Positions 32,224-40,158 of a stretch of 64,000 bases of DNA are shown here, piece after piece. Made by a program: the position numbers and the translations under genes. The first letter of the stretch is position 1, and every line of letters begins with the position of its first letter. Below the pieces are notes generated by a model, which made no database searches, was not told the origin of the DNA, and saw only the letters and a program-made list of their open reading frames with translations. Origin of the DNA: Croceimicrobium sp965656185 (GTDB lineage: Bacteria; Bacteroidota; Bacteroidia; Flavobacteriales; Schleiferiaceae); the NCBI GenBank assembly GCA_965656185.1, contig CBFHJH010000011.1, positions 16,772 to 80,771 of the forward strand, given 5' to 3'.

Positions 32224-34481
32224 TCTACTTCTAAGATCACCGCATCGCGGAAGCGACCGGAGATATTCAATAGGGCTTGGTCGGCAGTTTTCTTATCGCC
32301 GTAATTGCGGTAGGACACCCGGAAGATGTCGGCTTCTGGGAAATAGAGCACGCTGAGCTCCAGGTCCTGATTTTTCTTAATGAATTCATCTACTAACTCT
32401 TTCTTATTGTAGCTAGCCAGGATGATGTGCCAGCGTGAATTAGGATCTGCTGTTTCTTTTTCATCCTCATCTTTTTTAGGGAATACACCTGGGCTAATTC
32501 GTCCACCCACCGCGAAACGGTCGTAATTTGGAATCACTAAGGTGCCATCCTCTTCAATAATTTGCGCAGGCTTTTCAGATTCGATTTCTTCCTCTAACTC
32601 GGGGTCTTCGTATTTCTCCTCTCCTTTTTCTAGCGCTATTTCAGTTTGTTTGGCCTTTTGAGCATCCACCTCTTCTTGAGTGAGAGGTTTCCGGCTGGGC
32701 AGCCTTCCGCCAATGAGGTAACTGGAGTCGATGCGCACCGGGGCTTCCAGCACTTTATTGTTTTCTTCTTTTCGTTCTTCGGCCATAATGCTGTCCATTA
32801 GGGCTTTGGCTTTTTCATCTCGTTCTTTTTCGAGAGCGGCCTTTAGTTTGGCTCGGCGATCTAATTCGGCCGGGGTAAGTGGCAGGCTAATGGGTAAGCG
32901 ACCTCCTCTCAAATAGGCAGAGTCGATCCGAATTTGATCAAGGTCACCCGAAAATTCACCGGTACCTCTAATAGAGTCTAATCTCCGGCGGGTGAGTGAA
33001 TCCCGTTTGCGGTTTTCGAATTCTTCGTAGCGCGCTTGTCTTTCTAGTGATTCCAATTCTTCGTCAGACAAGTAAACCGTATCGCCATACTGTCCTAAGT
33101 AATAACCAGTTCTGGCCGCTTCTTCTCTTTCTGCTTGCAATACAGAATCTCGATAAGCTTGTTCCTTGTATTGTGAGCCATAGATCCTTTCCGGGTCATA
33201 CCTACGCCCGCTAGCAATAAGGTCCACGTCGGGCAAAGGGATATTATTACGACGGTAATAAGGTTTATAATTGCGGTACACCGGCGGTAAGGGTCTCTTT
33301 CCGTAAAGGGAGTCGGCGTCTTGTAAAGAGTCCATCATGGCCACGTAATCGTCAAAGATTCCGGATACCAAAGGTTCGTAATATTCCCAGAAGAATTTTT
33401 TCCGGTCTAGTTCATCTCGGTTATTGTAGAAGAACTTCCGTACGAACTGTACTCCTTTAAAATAGCTTAGGCCGAAGGGAGTGGGGGAGTCGGCCCAGTC
33501 ACCGCAAAAATACCAGCGTAAATTGGCTTCGTGGTCGCCCAGAATTGCCGGAAACTCATTGGGTAGCCCGTGTGAACTAAGAATAGAGTCGCCTCTTTCG
33601 GTAGTATGAATCTTATAGGTGGAGCGCACATTGGCCGTGTCTTTCGGGAAATTTACATCGAACCAATAAGGGTATCGGATGTAGTCGGGTAGCCCATATT
33701 TATCTTTTAGCCAATCTCCCGTATTAATGATGGGTAATTCGTGCTCTAAATCTTCGTCCATTTGCAAGACGAAAATGCGTTCGGTTTCATGCACAAATAC
33801 AATTCCGGGGATATCGTCGTAAGCAAAAGGACGTTTGTAGTACTGGCGGTGCAGGCGCTTCATCCACCCTGGGATGTCGGGATTAAGAAGAGTATCGAGC
33901 GAGTGGTAATAGCGCCCGGTCCAACCGGTAAAGTCACTTTCAAAGACGCGCTCCATGGCTTTACGGATGCTTAAAGGAGTAGGAGAGGCCAAATTATTGA
34001 ACTCGGCTAAAGTAAGCTTCCGATTACGGTACATGTGCTCGAATAAGCGGTAAGATTGCTTGCTCAAACCCCCGTAAACGAGACGAGACCGTTCGTTAAT
34101 ATCGCGTCCATAAACCCACTCATTGGTATATATCCCGTAAGCGTCGGTATAGTAAACGAAATGAAGGAAGTCTGATAGGCTATCAATTTCCGTATTATTG
34201 AAAACAGTAAGGTCTTTTACGCTGTACTCTGGTCGGTTAACTGGAAAGAAGCCGTAGTAGTCTTCACTGATCTCATATTGAGAACCATCGGGTTTGGTAA
34301 ATTTCTGATTGGTGGTGATCCAGTTGAAGGAGCGGTGCTCGACACCCGAGCGGTCCAATACCGTTTTATCCAGAATTAAGCCCGGTAGCGTAGTCTTTGG
34401 ATAGAAAAACCACACCAAGAAACTCCAAAAAGGAATCAGGATGATAAGAAAGAAAAGTATTTTCCGTCCGAGGTACTTCAC
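32220..34481 (-). CDS. Membrane-anchored SPOR domain protein with internal repeat, unknown function
   Basis: This 753-residue protein is a type II inner-membrane protein: an uncleaved N-terminal helix (ILFFLIILIPFWSFLVWFFY) followed by a long periplasmic part. Residues about 35-470 form an unrecognised aromatic-rich domain (NEWVYGRDINERSRLVYGGL, DDIPGIVFVHETERIFVLQM). A charged region follows with two copies of a motif: RIDSAYLRGGRLPISLPLT and RIDSSYLIGGRLPSRKPLT, with a third fragment RFAVGGRISPGVFP. The C-terminal 75 residues are a SPOR domain (RWHIILASYNKKELVDEF, VSYRNYGDKKTADQALLNI), which binds denuded peptidoglycan. The start is GTG. Division-site or cell-wall function is inferred from SPOR only. 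Confidence 0.65.
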   Translation of the reverse strand: MKYLGRKILFFLIILIPFWSFLVWFFYPKTTLPGLILDKTVLDRSGVEHRSFNWITTNQKFTKPDGSQYEISEDYYGFFPVNRPEYSVKDLTVFNNTEIDSLSDFLHFVYYTDAYGIYTNEWVYGRDINERSRLVYGGLSKQSYRLFEHMYRNRKLTLAEFNNLASPTPLSIRKAMERVFESDFTGWTGRYYHSLDTLLNPDIPGWMKRLHRQYYKRPFAYDDIPGIVFVHETERIFVLQMDEDLEHELPIINTGDWLKDKYGLPDYIRYPYWFDVNFPKDTANVRSTYKIHTTERGDSILSSHGLPNEFPAILGDHEANLRWYFCGDWADSPTPFGLSYFKGVQFVRKFFYNNRDELDRKKFFWEYYEPLVSGIFDDYVAMMDSLQDADSLYGKRPLPPVYRNYKPYYRRNNIPLPDVDLIASGRRYDPERIYGSQYKEQAYRDSVLQAEREEAARTGYYLGQYGDTVYLSDEELESLERQARYEEFENRKRDSLTRRRLDSIRGTGEFSGDLDQIRIDSAYLRGGRLPISLPLTPAELDRRAKLKAALEKERDEKAKALMDSIMAEERKEENNKVLEAPVRIDSSYLIGGRLPSRKPLTQEEVDAQKAKQTEIALEKGEEKYEDPELEEEIESEKPAQIIEEDGTLVIPNYDRFAVGGRISPGVFPKKDEDEKETADPNSRWHIILASYNKKELVDEFIKKNQDLELSVLYFPEADIFRVSYRNYGDKKTADQALLNISGRFRDAVILEVD

Positions 34482-34676
34482 GGGCTAGGCTTGCCAATTG
34501 GTTCAACTAAATTACAGTATCTACTAGGGTCGATTCTGAAGCTCGAAAGTAGTTTTCAACAATTGAAGCACGCGGATAATTATTTTAATGGTATAATTTA
34601 TTCGATGAAGCGTTAACGTTTTGTTGAGTCTTCCTTTCTTTGTTTTTGGCTACTTTCGCCTTATTATCTAATTCTA

Positions 34677-35555
34677 ATGAGCAAAGGAGAAGATCGATTT
34701 ACCCGCAGAAGATTGCGGTCTTCCTATTTTTCGGTAGTGGTGAGCATCGCTTTGGTGCTTTTCGTTTTGGGTTTGTTTGGCTTGTTGATTCTTAACACCC
34801 AGGAGATTACTCGCTCAGTAAAAGAGAACTTCAGCCTCACAATCTTACTTCAAGAAGATGCCTCCAAGGCTGAGGTGAATCAATTTTTCACCACTTTACA
34901 AGTGGCCTCCTACACCAGGGCGGTACAGATTATTACCAAAGAAGATGCGGCCGAAGAGCTCAAAGAAACCTTGGATGAAGACTTTGTAGACTTCTTAGGT
35001 TACAATCCGCTGCGAGACGGTATCGAATTAAGACTAAAGGCCGAGGAACTTTACGTGGAACGCCTCGAAGAACTGCAAAAGGATTTCGAGGCTAAGAGTT
35101 TCGTGAGTGAGGTGGTTTACGATAAGCTTTTGATCGAGAAGATGAATGAAAACTTGCGCTTATTGAGTTATGGACTCTTAGGTGGAGCGGTCTTGTTGAG
35201 TCTTATCGCGATTGCCCTAATAAATTCCAGTATTCGTTTGGCGATCTACAGCAAGCGCTTTTTGATAAAGACCATGCAGTTAGTGGGCGCTACTAAAAAC
35301 TTTATTCGTAAGCCCTTTTTACTTAAAAGCCTATGGCATGGAACTTTAGGTTCCATATTGGCGGTAGCTTTACTGGGTCTTTTGCTTTATTATTTACAAC
35401 GTTATGTACCGGGGCTATCCGAGTTCCAAAAAATTCAACAACTGATCCTTCTGGCTTCAGGAATAATCGTGGCAGGGCTGGTAATTTCCTTAAGTTGTAC
35501 TTACTTTGCCCTTCGTAAATACCTGAATTTAAAGACCGATCAATTATATTTTTGA
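34677..35555 (+). CDS. ftsX: Cell division protein FtsX
   Basis: FtsX is the permease part of the FtsEX complex that activates peptidoglycan hydrolases at the septum. The 292-residue chain has one N-terminal helix (YFSVVVSIALVLFVLGLFGL), a periplasmic domain with NFSLTILLQEDASKAEVNQF and the KEDAAEELKE stretch, and three C-terminal helices with the MQLVGATKNFIRKPFLLKS loop that contacts FtsE. A near-consensus box TACTTTCG at 34651-34658 precedes the ATG by 18 nt. It begins the conserved ftsX-DUF3098-uppP-truB cluster. No ftsE lies in the window. Confidence 0.92.
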   Translation: MSKGEDRFTRRRLRSSYFSVVVSIALVLFVLGLFGLLILNTQEITRSVKENFSLTILLQEDASKAEVNQFFTTLQVASYTRAVQIITKEDAAEELKETLDEDFVDFLGYNPLRDGIELRLKAEELYVERLEELQKDFEAKSFVSEVVYDKLLIEKMNENLRLLSYGLLGGAVLLSLIAIALINSSIRLAIYSKRFLIKTMQLVGATKNFIRKPFLLKSLWHGTLGSILAVALLGLLLYYLQRYVPGLSEFQKIQQLILLASGIIVAGLVISLSCTYFALRKYLNLKTDQLYF

Positions 35556-35556
35556 T

Positions 35557-35793
35557 ATGCAGCAGCAAACCTTCGTTTTCGGTAAGAAAAATTACCTTCT
35601 CATGGGAGCAGGTATTCTCCTCATTTTATTCGGCTATATCTTAATGGCCGGGGGTGGTAGTGAAGACCCTGAGGTTTTTAATCCGGAGATCTTCAATGCC
35701 CGTCGCCTTACTTGGGCCCCGATGGTCCTATTAGCGGGCTTAGCCCTTGAGGTTTATGCGATCATGACGCCTAACGAGAAGGAGAATGGGTAA
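35557..35793 (+). CDS. DUF3098 small membrane protein
   Basis: This 78-residue protein has two membrane helices (YLLMGAGILLILFGYILM and WAPMVLLAGLALEVYAIM) and matches DUF3098 of Bacteroidota, which is regularly placed between ftsX and uppP. It starts one base after the ftsX stop and overlaps uppP by 8 nt, so it is translationally coupled. The function is unknown; the position suggests a link to cell envelope assembly. Confidence 0.85.
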   Translation: MQQQTFVFGKKNYLLMGAGILLILFGYILMAGGGSEDPEVFNPEIFNARRLTWAPMVLLAGLALEVYAIMTPNEKENG

Positions 35794-36583
35794 TGCAGAA
35801 TCGGTAATCCTGGGGGTGATCCAGGGTTTAACGGAGTTTCTTCCGGTTAGTAGTAGTGGTCACCTCGAGCTGGCTAAGGCTATTTTTGGCGATGAAACGC
35901 TGCCCGAAGAAAGTCTACTTTTTACCGCAGTGGTGCACTTTGCCACGGCCTTGGCTACCATTCTCGTTTTCCGAAAAGAGGTCTCACTTATTTTTAAAGG
36001 ACTCTTTCAATTTAAGCAGAACGACGAATTTCGTTTTAGCCTAAACATCGTGCTCTCCATGATTCCGGCAGCATTGGTCGGAGTTTTTCTCGATGAACAG
36101 ATCGAGGCCCTGTTTACGGAGCAAGTTCTTTTGGTAGGAGCCATGCTCTTAGTTACCGGCGTGCTCCTGCTTTTTGCCAATAATACCAAAGCCGGAGATG
36201 GCTATGTTTCTTGGGGTAAAGGTATCCTGATCGGTTTTGCCCAAGCTATTGCTATTTTGCCTGGCATCAGTCGCAGTGGAGCCACTATATCTACCGCCCT
36301 TTTGCTTGGAATATCGCGTGAGCGAGCGGCCCGATTTTCATTTTTAATGGTGGTGCCACTTATCGTGGGTAAGATGGCGAAAGATATTATGGATGGGGGC
36401 CTCAGCCTAGAAGCGGGGATTCCTTTGCCGATTTTCTTAGGCTTCGGAGCAGCTTTCATTACTGGTTGGTGGGCCTGTAATTGGATGATCGATATCGTAA
36501 AGCGGGCTAACCTGAACTACTTCGCGCTCTACTGTTTTGTAGTGGGCATCATCGCTATCATTTCAAGTTTCATCGTTTATTGA
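35786..36583 (+). CDS. uppP: Undecaprenyl-diphosphate phosphatase UppP (BacA)
   Basis: UppP removes a phosphate from undecaprenyl diphosphate so that the lipid carrier for peptidoglycan and O-antigen sugars can be reused. The 265-residue, multi-helix protein carries both active-site loops: QGLTEFLPVSSSGHLELAKA near the N-terminus and LPGISRSGATISTALLLGIS in the second half. It supplies the lipid needed by the polysaccharide genes elsewhere in this window. It overlaps DUF3098 by 8 nt and truB by one base (TGATG). Confidence 0.95.
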   Translation: MGNAESVILGVIQGLTEFLPVSSSGHLELAKAIFGDETLPEESLLFTAVVHFATALATILVFRKEVSLIFKGLFQFKQNDEFRFSLNIVLSMIPAALVGVFLDEQIEALFTEQVLLVGAMLLVTGVLLLFANNTKAGDGYVSWGKGILIGFAQAIAILPGISRSGATISTALLLGISRERAARFSFLMVVPLIVGKMAKDIMDGGLSLEAGIPLPIFLGFGAAFITGWWACNWMIDIVKRANLNYFALYCFVVGIIAIISSFIVY

Positions 36584-37281
36584 TGCTAACCAAAGACCAG
36601 ATCGCAGACGGTCATTTATTTCTTATTGATAAGCCCTTAGAATGGACCTCGTTCGATGTGGTGAATAAAATGCGCTATGCCTTGCGTAAAGCCTATGGTT
36701 TTAAAAAACTTAAGGTGGGTCATGCAGGCACTCTAGATCCCTTGGCAACTGGTTTGCTACTCATTGCGGTGGGTAGAAAGACCAAGTCTATCAACGAGCT
36801 TATGGGCATGGATAAGACCTATACCGGTGAAATCGTCCTGGGGGCTACCCGACCTAGTTATGATATGGAGACCGAGATCGACCAAGAGTTCCCGATCGAC
36901 CATATCGATTCTATGCTTATCGAAGAAGTACGTCAAGGCTTTTTAGGTGAAATTCAGCAAGTGCCACCTATTTTTTCGGCGATCAAGAAAGATGGTGTAA
37001 AGGCCTACGACTTGGCGCGGGAAGGGAAGTCGATGAAAATGGAGGCCCGCAGCATACGCATTAGTCACTTTAAAATCGAGGACCAAGATTTTCCGAAATT
37101 GTCTTTTGAAGTGAGTTGTTCCAAGGGCACCTACATACGCTCTCTAGCGCATGACCTAGGTAAGGAGTTACAAAGTGGAGCCTATCTCAAGACGTTGCGA
37201 AGAAAGGCCATTGGTGATTACCAGGTTCAGGAAGCCATGAGTATCGATCAATTTCTAGCTACCTTGCCCCATAAAGAGTAA
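36583..37281 (+). CDS. truB: tRNA pseudouridine-55 synthase
   Basis: TruB isomerises U55 in the T-loop of most tRNAs. The 232-residue chain has the catalytic aspartate in GHAGTLDPLATGLLLIAVG, the KPLEWTSFDVVNKMR N-terminal motif, the QQVPPIFSAIKKDGVKAYDL substrate loop and CSKGTYIRSLAHDLG. It lacks a long PUA domain, as usual in this phylum. The ATG at 36583 shares its A with the uppP stop (TGATG); a TTG three bases before is not needed. Confidence 0.94.
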   Translation: MLTKDQIADGHLFLIDKPLEWTSFDVVNKMRYALRKAYGFKKLKVGHAGTLDPLATGLLLIAVGRKTKSINELMGMDKTYTGEIVLGATRPSYDMETEIDQEFPIDHIDSMLIEEVRQGFLGEIQQVPPIFSAIKKDGVKAYDLAREGKSMKMEARSIRISHFKIEDQDFPKLSFEVSCSKGTYIRSLAHDLGKELQSGAYLKTLRRKAIGDYQVQEAMSIDQFLATLPHKE

Positions 37282-37287
37282 ACTACT

Positions 37288-37818
37288 GTGGCGCAAGGCG
37301 AGTTCATTCAAAAAGTGTTAAGCGCTCCGATCTGGTCGGAGGAAATTTTGCTTGCGCGCGGCGACTACCTCAGCGCGGCGGGGGAGCGAGATCAAAACGT
37401 TTATTGGGTGCAAGAGGGCCTATTGCACTTTTACTTGGCAAAGGAGGAGGGAGAACAATCGATTCGATTTGCCTATCAAGCTAATGTGGTTTCGGTTTTG
37501 GATTCCTATATCTCGGGTAGCGCTTCAAATTATTATCTACAAGCCCTGCGCAAATCGAAGCTGCGAAAAGCATCCAAACAAGCTTTTGAAGAATATGTAA
37601 GACGGATCGATGGTCTGAGCGAATGGAATGCTTTTTTGTATCAGCTTATAGCCGATTTGATGGAGCGTGAGCAAGATCTTTTGGAACCCAGTCCTAAAAA
37701 ACGATTAGAGCGTGTTTTGGCACGTAGTCCTATCCTTTTCCAAGAAGTGCCACATAAGTACATTGCTTCTTATCTCCGGATGAGCCCGGAAACGCTATCT
37801 CGATTGATGAAATCTTGA
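37288..37818 (+). CDS. Crp/Fnr-type cyclic-nucleotide-binding-domain protein
   Basis: This 176-residue protein has the beta-roll of the cNMP-binding domain in its first 115 residues (WSEEILLARGDYLSAAGERD, VYWVQEGLLHFYLAKEE). A helix-rich C-terminal part with LIADLMEREQDLL and VPHKYIASYLRMSPETLSRL gives a compact helix-turn-helix. The start is GTG at 37288, 7 nt after truB. The phosphate-binding cassette of true cAMP receptors is not visible, so it may sense another signal or none. Short Crp-like proteins of this type are common in Bacteroidota and their targets are generally unknown. Confidence 0.7.
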   Translation: MAQGEFIQKVLSAPIWSEEILLARGDYLSAAGERDQNVYWVQEGLLHFYLAKEEGEQSIRFAYQANVVSVLDSYISGSASNYYLQALRKSKLRKASKQAFEEYVRRIDGLSEWNAFLYQLIADLMEREQDLLEPSPKKRLERVLARSPILFQEVPHKYIASYLRMSPETLSRLMKS

Positions 37819-37872
37819 TTTGAAGCAAGATTTAGTAAAAGGGAAGCTAAGATCTTTGACCAAAGTTCTGGT

Positions 37873-38418
37873 ATGAAAATAGAGCAGGAGAAATTAAGGC
37901 AATCACTGATCACATTATTAAAATCGCATCAGGCGCAAGCCGAAAAATTAAAAAGCTATACCCTGAGCGAGTTAAACACCAAGGCAAACCCGGAGAGTTG
38001 GAGCGCGCTAGAATGTATCGAACACTTAAACCGCTACGGCCAATTTTACCTGCCAGAGGTGCGCAGTCGCTTAAATAATGGAGCTAAGGATAAGGGATTG
38101 TGGTTTCGCTCATCTTGGTTGGGAGCGTATTTTGCCAAGAGCATGTGGCCGAATGAAAAGCTCAATCGCATGAAGACCTTCGCCTCAATGAACCCGAATG
38201 GCTCGGAGCTGGACTTTGAGGTTTTGGAACGTTTTACGCGCCAAATGGAAGATTGGATCGAAATTTTAGGGCAGGCCAAGGATTACAACTGGCGCCAAGT
38301 CAAAACCTCCATCAGCATTTCTAAAGTAATTAAGTTACGATTAGGTGATACGTTGCGCGTGGTGTTCTATCATAATGAACGGCACCTGCGGCAGGCTTTC
38401 CGGGCCGTAGCTAACTAA
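37873..38418 (+). CDS. DinB family protein
   Basis: This 181-residue four-helix-bundle protein has the DinB pattern with likely metal-binding His residues in ALECIEHLNRYGQFYLPEV and VVFYHNERHLRQAFRAVAN. DinB superfamily proteins include thiol-dependent enzymes and DNA-damage-inducible proteins; the substrate here is not predictable. It follows the Crp-like gene by about 55 nt, and its stop overlaps the convergent membrane-protein gene by 4 nt. Confidence 0.78.
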   Translation: MKIEQEKLRQSLITLLKSHQAQAEKLKSYTLSELNTKANPESWSALECIEHLNRYGQFYLPEVRSRLNNGAKDKGLWFRSSWLGAYFAKSMWPNEKLNRMKTFASMNPNGSELDFEVLERFTRQMEDWIEILGQAKDYNWRQVKTSISISKVIKLRLGDTLRVVFYHNERHLRQAFRAVAN

Positions 38419-39152
38419 TCGATGTACTTGCTGTTCCACAGTTCCGAATTGAAATTCTTCATTCTACTGAAGCCATAAAGTGCGGTTAAGCCACTAAAAG
38501 CTAAAAAGAGGTAGAAGAAGAAAATAACACGGATATTCCAGCTGTGTTGGTCGTAGGGTCCCATAACCATGGAATCTGGGAACAAAGACACTACGAATGC
38601 GGCTAGAAAGGCCACGCTGAACAGTAAGGTTTTGAAGCTTCGGAAGGGTAGCACCATCAAGGCCCGCAGAGGGTGTAGATCTTTCCCCCATTTGTGGACG
38701 AGATAGTAATGTTGATTACCCAAAGAGATCATTAATAGTGGATCCTTATCGCGATTTTCTAAATTGAACATAGGAGCAGGAGCGATCATTTTGAAAGAAT
38801 CGATGCTCTGTCCTTGTTCGCGCTGAATCGCTTTGACCTTACTAATGGCCTCGTAAGGAATCTCTCCTTTAAAGTATTTGGAGTCTAAAAACCGCAAGCG
38901 GTATTTGGTGCAAAGACTTTTAATTTGAGCTAAGTTATAAATACGGCTGCTGTCCAATTTACGAAGGTCCAAGGCTTGGGCTTCTTCTGAGCCGCCCTGA
39001 AAAATTCGGTCAAGAATTTGCTGATCTTTGGCATCGTCTGCCGCGAGAAGTTCTTTAAATGCGGCTAAAACCGTAACGGGATTTTTCTGTTCAGATTTGC
39101 GTTTTACGCTTTGTAAGGCTTTCTCAAGGTCTACTCCATTCATATCTATCAT
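38415..39152 (-). CDS. Hypothetical protein with two C-terminal membrane helices
   Basis: This 245-residue protein is not recognised. The N-terminal 130 residues are soluble and charged (LEKALQSVKRKSEQKNPVTV, RIYNLAQIKSLCTKYRLRFL). Residues about 165-235 hold two hydrophobic helices (LLFSVAFLAAFVVSLFP and IRVIFFFYLFLAFSGLTAL) with a basic start, so the soluble part probably faces the cytosol. ATG at 39152 is used; a second ATG at 39143 is possible. It is convergent with dinB and divergent from mmcQ. No motif suggests a function. Confidence 0.6.
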   Translation of the reverse strand: MIDMNGVDLEKALQSVKRKSEQKNPVTVLAAFKELLAADDAKDQQILDRIFQGGSEEAQALDLRKLDSSRIYNLAQIKSLCTKYRLRFLDSKYFKGEIPYEAISKVKAIQREQGQSIDSFKMIAPAPMFNLENRDKDPLLMISLGNQHYYLVHKWGKDLHPLRALMVLPFRSFKTLLFSVAFLAAFVVSLFPDSMVMGPYDQHSWNIRVIFFFYLFLAFSGLTALYGFSRMKNFNSELWNSKYID

Positions 39153-39246
39153 CCATTATTCCTTTACGCGCTCTAAAATAATAATTTTTCAGGGCGCACC
39201 ATATTTTACTAGTTTAACCCACTTAAATATTCAAAGTTCAAAATTA

Positions 39247-39603
39247 ATGGACGTAGAGCAGTTACGCGATTATTGCCTGTCGTTAAAGGCCGTAGAAGAA
39301 AGCTTCCCCTTTAATGAAACTACGCTGGTTTTCAAGGCTATGGGCAAGATCTTTATCATGGTAGGTCTCGATAGTCAGCCGGTGCGTTTCAATTTTAAGG
39401 CTAAGCCAGAATTGGGTTTAGAGTACCGTGAACGATATCCTAGTGTGATTCCTGGTTACCACAGCGATAAACGCCATTGGAATACGGTGAGTCTAGATGG
39501 TTCGGTACCCAGCGAAGAACTTGTGAAATGGGTGCTCGACTCCTATCACCTGATCATTTCCAGCCTTCCTAAATACAAGCAAAAAAAATGGGCCCAGCTA
39601 TGA
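39247..39603 (+). CDS. MmcQ/YjbR family protein
   Basis: This 118-residue protein belongs to the YjbR/CyaY-like fold family: LRDYCLSLKAVEESFPFN near the start, FKAMGKIFIMVGLDSQPVRF, RYPSVIPGYHSDKRHWNTVS and LDSYHLIISSLPKYKQKKW. Some members are called DNA-binding, but biochemical activity is not established. The ATG at 39247 is chosen because the in-frame codons above it overlap the divergent neighbour and do not match the family. Its stop overlaps the DUF502 gene start (ATGA). Confidence 0.8.
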   Translation: MDVEQLRDYCLSLKAVEESFPFNETTLVFKAMGKIFIMVGLDSQPVRFNFKAKPELGLEYRERYPSVIPGYHSDKRHWNTVSLDGSVPSEELVKWVLDSYHLIISSLPKYKQKKWAQL

Positions 39604-40154
39604 AAACGATCCTCAAATATTTCTTTCAAGGTACTTTAGTGAGCGTACCCCTGGTGGTTACGGTTTACGTAATCTATGAGGTTTTTATTGCCTTAGATGG
39701 CCTCATTCCGCTGGACATTCCGGGTTTGGGCATTTTAATAATTCTCGGCGCTTTGGTGCTCATTGGTTTTATTACCAATCATTTGGTTTCCGACCGCTTG
39801 CGAAACTGGTTCGAGCGACTGATAAAAAAAGCGCCGTTGATCAATTTGATCTACACGGCCGTAAAAGATGTCCTCTCGGCTTTGGTGGGGGAGAAACGAA
39901 GTTTTAATAAGCCGGTCTTGGTGCAATTGGGCTCTGAGCCGGAAGTACGCAGAATTGGTTTTGTTACCGACGCAAGCCTGGCCCAACTGGCCGGTTTGGG
40001 TGATGAGTATGTGAGCGTTTATTGTCCGCACAGCTACAATATCTCTGGTAATATTTACCTGGTAAAACGAGACCGGATCGAAAAATTATCTTTGCCTGCG
40101 GCCGACGTGATGAAATATTTAGTTTCGGCTGGGGTAACCCGAATTGAAAAGTGA
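39600..40154 (+). CDS. DUF502 family membrane protein
   Basis: This 184-residue protein has two N-terminal membrane helices (TILKYFFQGTLVSVPLVVTV and GLGILIILGALVLIGFIT), the family VSDRLRNWFERLIKKAPLIN motif and a C-terminal soluble part (VRRIGFVTDASLAQLAG, YCPHSYNISGNIYLV). DUF502 proteins are common in bacteria and plants; their role is unknown but suggested to be in membrane organisation. The ATG at 39600 overlaps the previous stop by 4 nt. The PNGase-like gene follows 5 nt later, but its signal peptide makes separate function likely. Confidence 0.85.
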   Translation: MKTILKYFFQGTLVSVPLVVTVYVIYEVFIALDGLIPLDIPGLGILIILGALVLIGFITNHLVSDRLRNWFERLIKKAPLINLIYTAVKDVLSALVGEKRSFNKPVLVQLGSEPEVRRIGFVTDASLAQLAGLGDEYVSVYCPHSYNISGNIYLVKRDRIEKLSLPAADVMKYLVSAGVTRIEK

Positions 40155-40158
40155 TACT

